Shown here in pieces: positions 61,301 to 64,000 of a stretch of DNA of 64,000 bases (position 1 is its first letter; every line of letters starts with the position of its first letter). This DNA comes from Palaemon carinicauda (taxonomy: Eukaryota; Arthropoda; Malacostraca; Decapoda; Palaemonidae): contig NC_090746.1 of the NCBI RefSeq assembly GCF_036898095.1, positions 54,078,288 through 54,142,287 of the forward strand, read 5' to 3'. Below the pieces are notes generated by a model. It saw only the letters and a program-made list of their open reading frames with translations. It did not search any database and was not told the origin of the DNA. Both the position numbers and the translations under genes were made by a program.

Positions 61301-64000
61301 CTCCAAGATCATAAATCTTTCCCTTTCTCTACTCCAAGATCATAAATCTTTCCCTTTTCTCTACTCCATGATCATACATCTTTCCTTTTCTCTACTTCAA
61401 GATCATACATCTTTCCTTTTCTCTACTCCATGATCATACATCTTTCCTTTTCTCTACTCCAAGATCATACATCTTTCCTTTTCTCTACTCCATGATCATA
61501 CATCTTTCCTTTTCTCTACTTCAAGATCATACATCTTTCCTTTTCTATACTCCAAGATCATAAATCTTTACTTTTCTCTACTTCAATATCATAAATCTTT
61601 TTTTTTCTCTAATCCAAGATCATAAATCTTTCCTTTTCTCTACTTCAGGATCACACATCTTTTCTTTTCTCTACTCCAAGATCATAAATCTTTCCCTTTC
61701 TCTACTCCAAGATCATAAATCTTTCCCTTTCTCTACTCCAAGATCATAATCTTTCCTTTTCTCTACTCCAAGATCATAAATCTTTCCCTTTCTCTACTCC
61801 AAGATCATAAATCTTTCCCTTTCTCTACTCCAAGATCATAAATCTTTCCCTTTCTCTACTCCAAGATCATAAATCTTTCCCTTTCTCTACTCCAAGATCA
61901 TAAATCTTTCCCTTTCTCTACTCCAAGATCATACATCTTTCCCTTTCTCTACTCCAAGATCATAAATCTTTCCCTTTCTCTACTCCAAGATCATACATCT
62001 TTCCCTTTCTCTACTCCAAGATCATAAATCTTTCCCTTTCTCTACTCCAAGATCATAAATCTTTCCCTTTCTCTACTCCAAGATCATAAATCTTTCCCTT
62101 TCTCTACTCCAAGATCATACATCTTTCCCTTTCTCTACTCCAAGATCATAAATCTTTCCTTTTCCCTACTCCATGATCATGAATCTTTTCTTTTCTCTAC
62201 TCCAAGATCATAAATCTTTCCCTTTCTCTACTCCAAGATCATAAATCTTTCCCTTTCTCTACTCCAAGATCATAAATCTTTCCCTTTCTCTACTCCAAGA
62301 TCATAAATCTTTCCCTTTCTCTACTCCAAGATCATAAATCTTTCCCTTTCTCTACTCCAAGATCATAAATCTTTCCCTTTCTCTACTCCAAGATCATACA
62401 TCTTTCCCTTTCTCTACTCCAAGATCATAAATCTTTCCTTTTCCCTACTCCATGATCATGAATCTTTTCTTTTCTCTACTCCAAGATCATAAATCTTTCC
62501 TTTTCTCTACTCCAAGATCATAAATCTTTCCCTTTCTCTACTCCAAGATCATAAATCTTTCCTTTTCCCTACTCCATGATCATGAATCTTTTCTTTTCTC
62601 TACTCCAAGATCATAAATCTTTCCCTTTCTCTACTCCAAGATCATAAATCTTTCCCTTTCTCTACTCCAAGATCATAAATCTTTCCCTTTCTCTACTCCA
62701 AGATCATAAATCTTTCCCTTTCTCTACTCCAAGATCATAAATCTTTCCCTTTCTCTACTCCAAGATCATACATCTTTCCCTTTCTCTACTCCAAGATCAT
62801 AAATCTTTCCTTTTCCCTACTCCATGATCATGAATCTTTTCTTTTCTCTACTCCAAGATCATAAATCTTTCCCTTTCTCTACTCCAAGATCATAAATCTT
62901 TCCCTTTCTCTACTCCAAGATCATAAATCTTTCCCTTTCTCTACTCCAAGATCATAAATCTTTCCCTTTCTCTACTCCAAGATCATAAATCTTTCCCTTT
63001 CTCTACTCCAAGATCATACATCTTTCCCTTTCTCTACTCCAAGATCATAAATCTTTCCTTTTCCCTACTCCATGATCATGAATCTTTTCTTTTCTCTACT
63101 CCAAGATCATAAATCTTTCCTTTTCTCTACTCCAAGATCATAAATCTTTCCCTTTCTCTACTCCAAGATCATAAATCTTTCCTTTTCCCTACTCCATGAT
63201 CATGAATCTTTTCTTTTCTCTACTCCAAGATCATAAATCTTTCCCTTTCTCTACTCCAAGATCATAAATCTTTCCCTTTCTCTACTCCAAGATCATAAAT
63301 CTTTCCCTTTCTCTACTCCAAGATCATAAATCTTTCCCTTTCTCTACTCCAAGATCATAAATCTTTCCCTTTCTCTACTCCAAGATCATAAATCTTTCCC
63401 TTTCTCTACTCCAAGATCATAAATCTTTCCTTTTCTCTACTTCAAGATCATAAATCTTTTCTTTTCTCTACTCCATGATCATGAATCTTTTCTTTTCTCT
63501 ACTCCAAGATCATAAATCTTTCCTTTCCTCTACTCCATGATCATAAATCTTTCCTCTTCCCTACTCCATGATCATAAATCTTTCCTTTTCTCTAATTCAA
63601 GATCATACATATTTCCTTTTCTCTACTCCAAGATCATAAATCTTTCCTCTTCCCTACTCCATGATCATAAATCTTTCCTTTTCTCTACTTCAAGATCATA
63701 AATCTTTCCTTTTCTCTACTCCAAGATCATAAATCTTTCCTCTTCCCTACTCCATGATCATAAATCTTTCCTTTCCTCTACATCAAGATCATACATATTT
63801 CCTTTTCTCTACTCCAAGATCATAAATCTTTCCTCTTCCCTACTCCATGATCATAAATCTTTCCTTTTCTCTACTTCAAGATCATAAATCTTTCCTTTTC
63901 TCTACTCCAAGATCATAAATCTTTCCCTTTCTCTACTCCAAGATCATAAATCTTTCCTTTTCCCTACTCCATGATCATGAATCTTTTCTTTTCTCTACTC
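55309..64000 (+). repeat. 31-bp tandem satellite array, about 280 units, continuing past window end
   Basis: Head-to-tail units share GATCATAAATCTTTCC and a pyrimidine-rich TTTTCTCTACT or TCTTCCCTAC segment. Main variants are CCATGATCAT (A type, with palindromic ATGATCAT), TTCAAGATCATAAATATTTC (B type) and CTCCAAGATCATAAATCTTT with CCCTTTC (C type). 55309-55705 is almost pure A type with ACACC; 55706-57430 is mainly B type; 57430-61600 is mixed, with GCTCTTCC and GATCATACATC variants; 61600-63500 is mainly C type with GATCATGAATC markers. There is no coding capacity: 31 is not a multiple of three, and every unit has stops. Confidence 0.97.

Noticed and set aside
55309..64000. Possible CRISPR-like array of short repeats
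   Set aside because: The 31-bp units abut with no unique spacers and there are no cas genes; it is a eukaryotic satellite.

Overview
This is a non-coding-rich stretch of an animal nuclear genome, most likely a decapod crustacean (shrimp, prawn or crayfish). The evidence for that is spliceosomal exons of conserved animal genes, a DIRS retrotransposon, several non-LTR retrotransposon lineages, tRNA-derived SINEs, and very dense (TA)n, (CA)n, (CT)n and (AAT)n microsatellites in AT-rich DNA. The decapod assignment rests on my recollection of similar repeats in decapod genomes; nothing here names the species.

Layout. 1-7853: an almost complete but decayed DIRS-type tyrosine-recombinase retrotransposon on the minus strand (Gag, then reverse transcriptase/RNase H, then tyrosine recombinase), GC-rich and bounded by crossed inverted repeats. 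7861-16000: mostly unique AT-rich DNA holding one clear host exon, the first coding exon of Integrator complex subunit 6 (INTS6) at 14908-15024 on the minus strand. 17000-30750: a nest of non-LTR retrotransposons and short non-autonomous elements that share the LINE's 3' tail and end in (AAT)n. 30750-55300: AT-rich DNA with scattered LINE/RTE/I-like fragments, two tRNA-derived SINEs, other dispersed repeats and about twenty long microsatellites. It also holds the last coding exon of a C2HC zinc-finger protein at 53480-53625 (minus). 55309-64000: a 31-bp tandem satellite of about 280 units that runs off the window end and shows higher-order structure.

The host genes seen here are only single exons, so their other exons lie outside the window or are too short or diverged for me to recognise. 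Most other open frames are translations of microsatellites or of dead transposons.

The observations most worth following up are: (1) an ultra-short 68-75 bp element, two copies of which are flanked by perfect 11-bp target-site duplications; (2) a non-autonomous family carrying the 3' tail of a LINE present in the same window, with copies nested inside that LINE; (3) the 31-bp satellite, whose unit length drifts by only one base over 279 units and which shows nested higher-order repeats; (4) the crossed inverted-repeat architecture and paired, mutually compensating frameshifts of the DIRS element.
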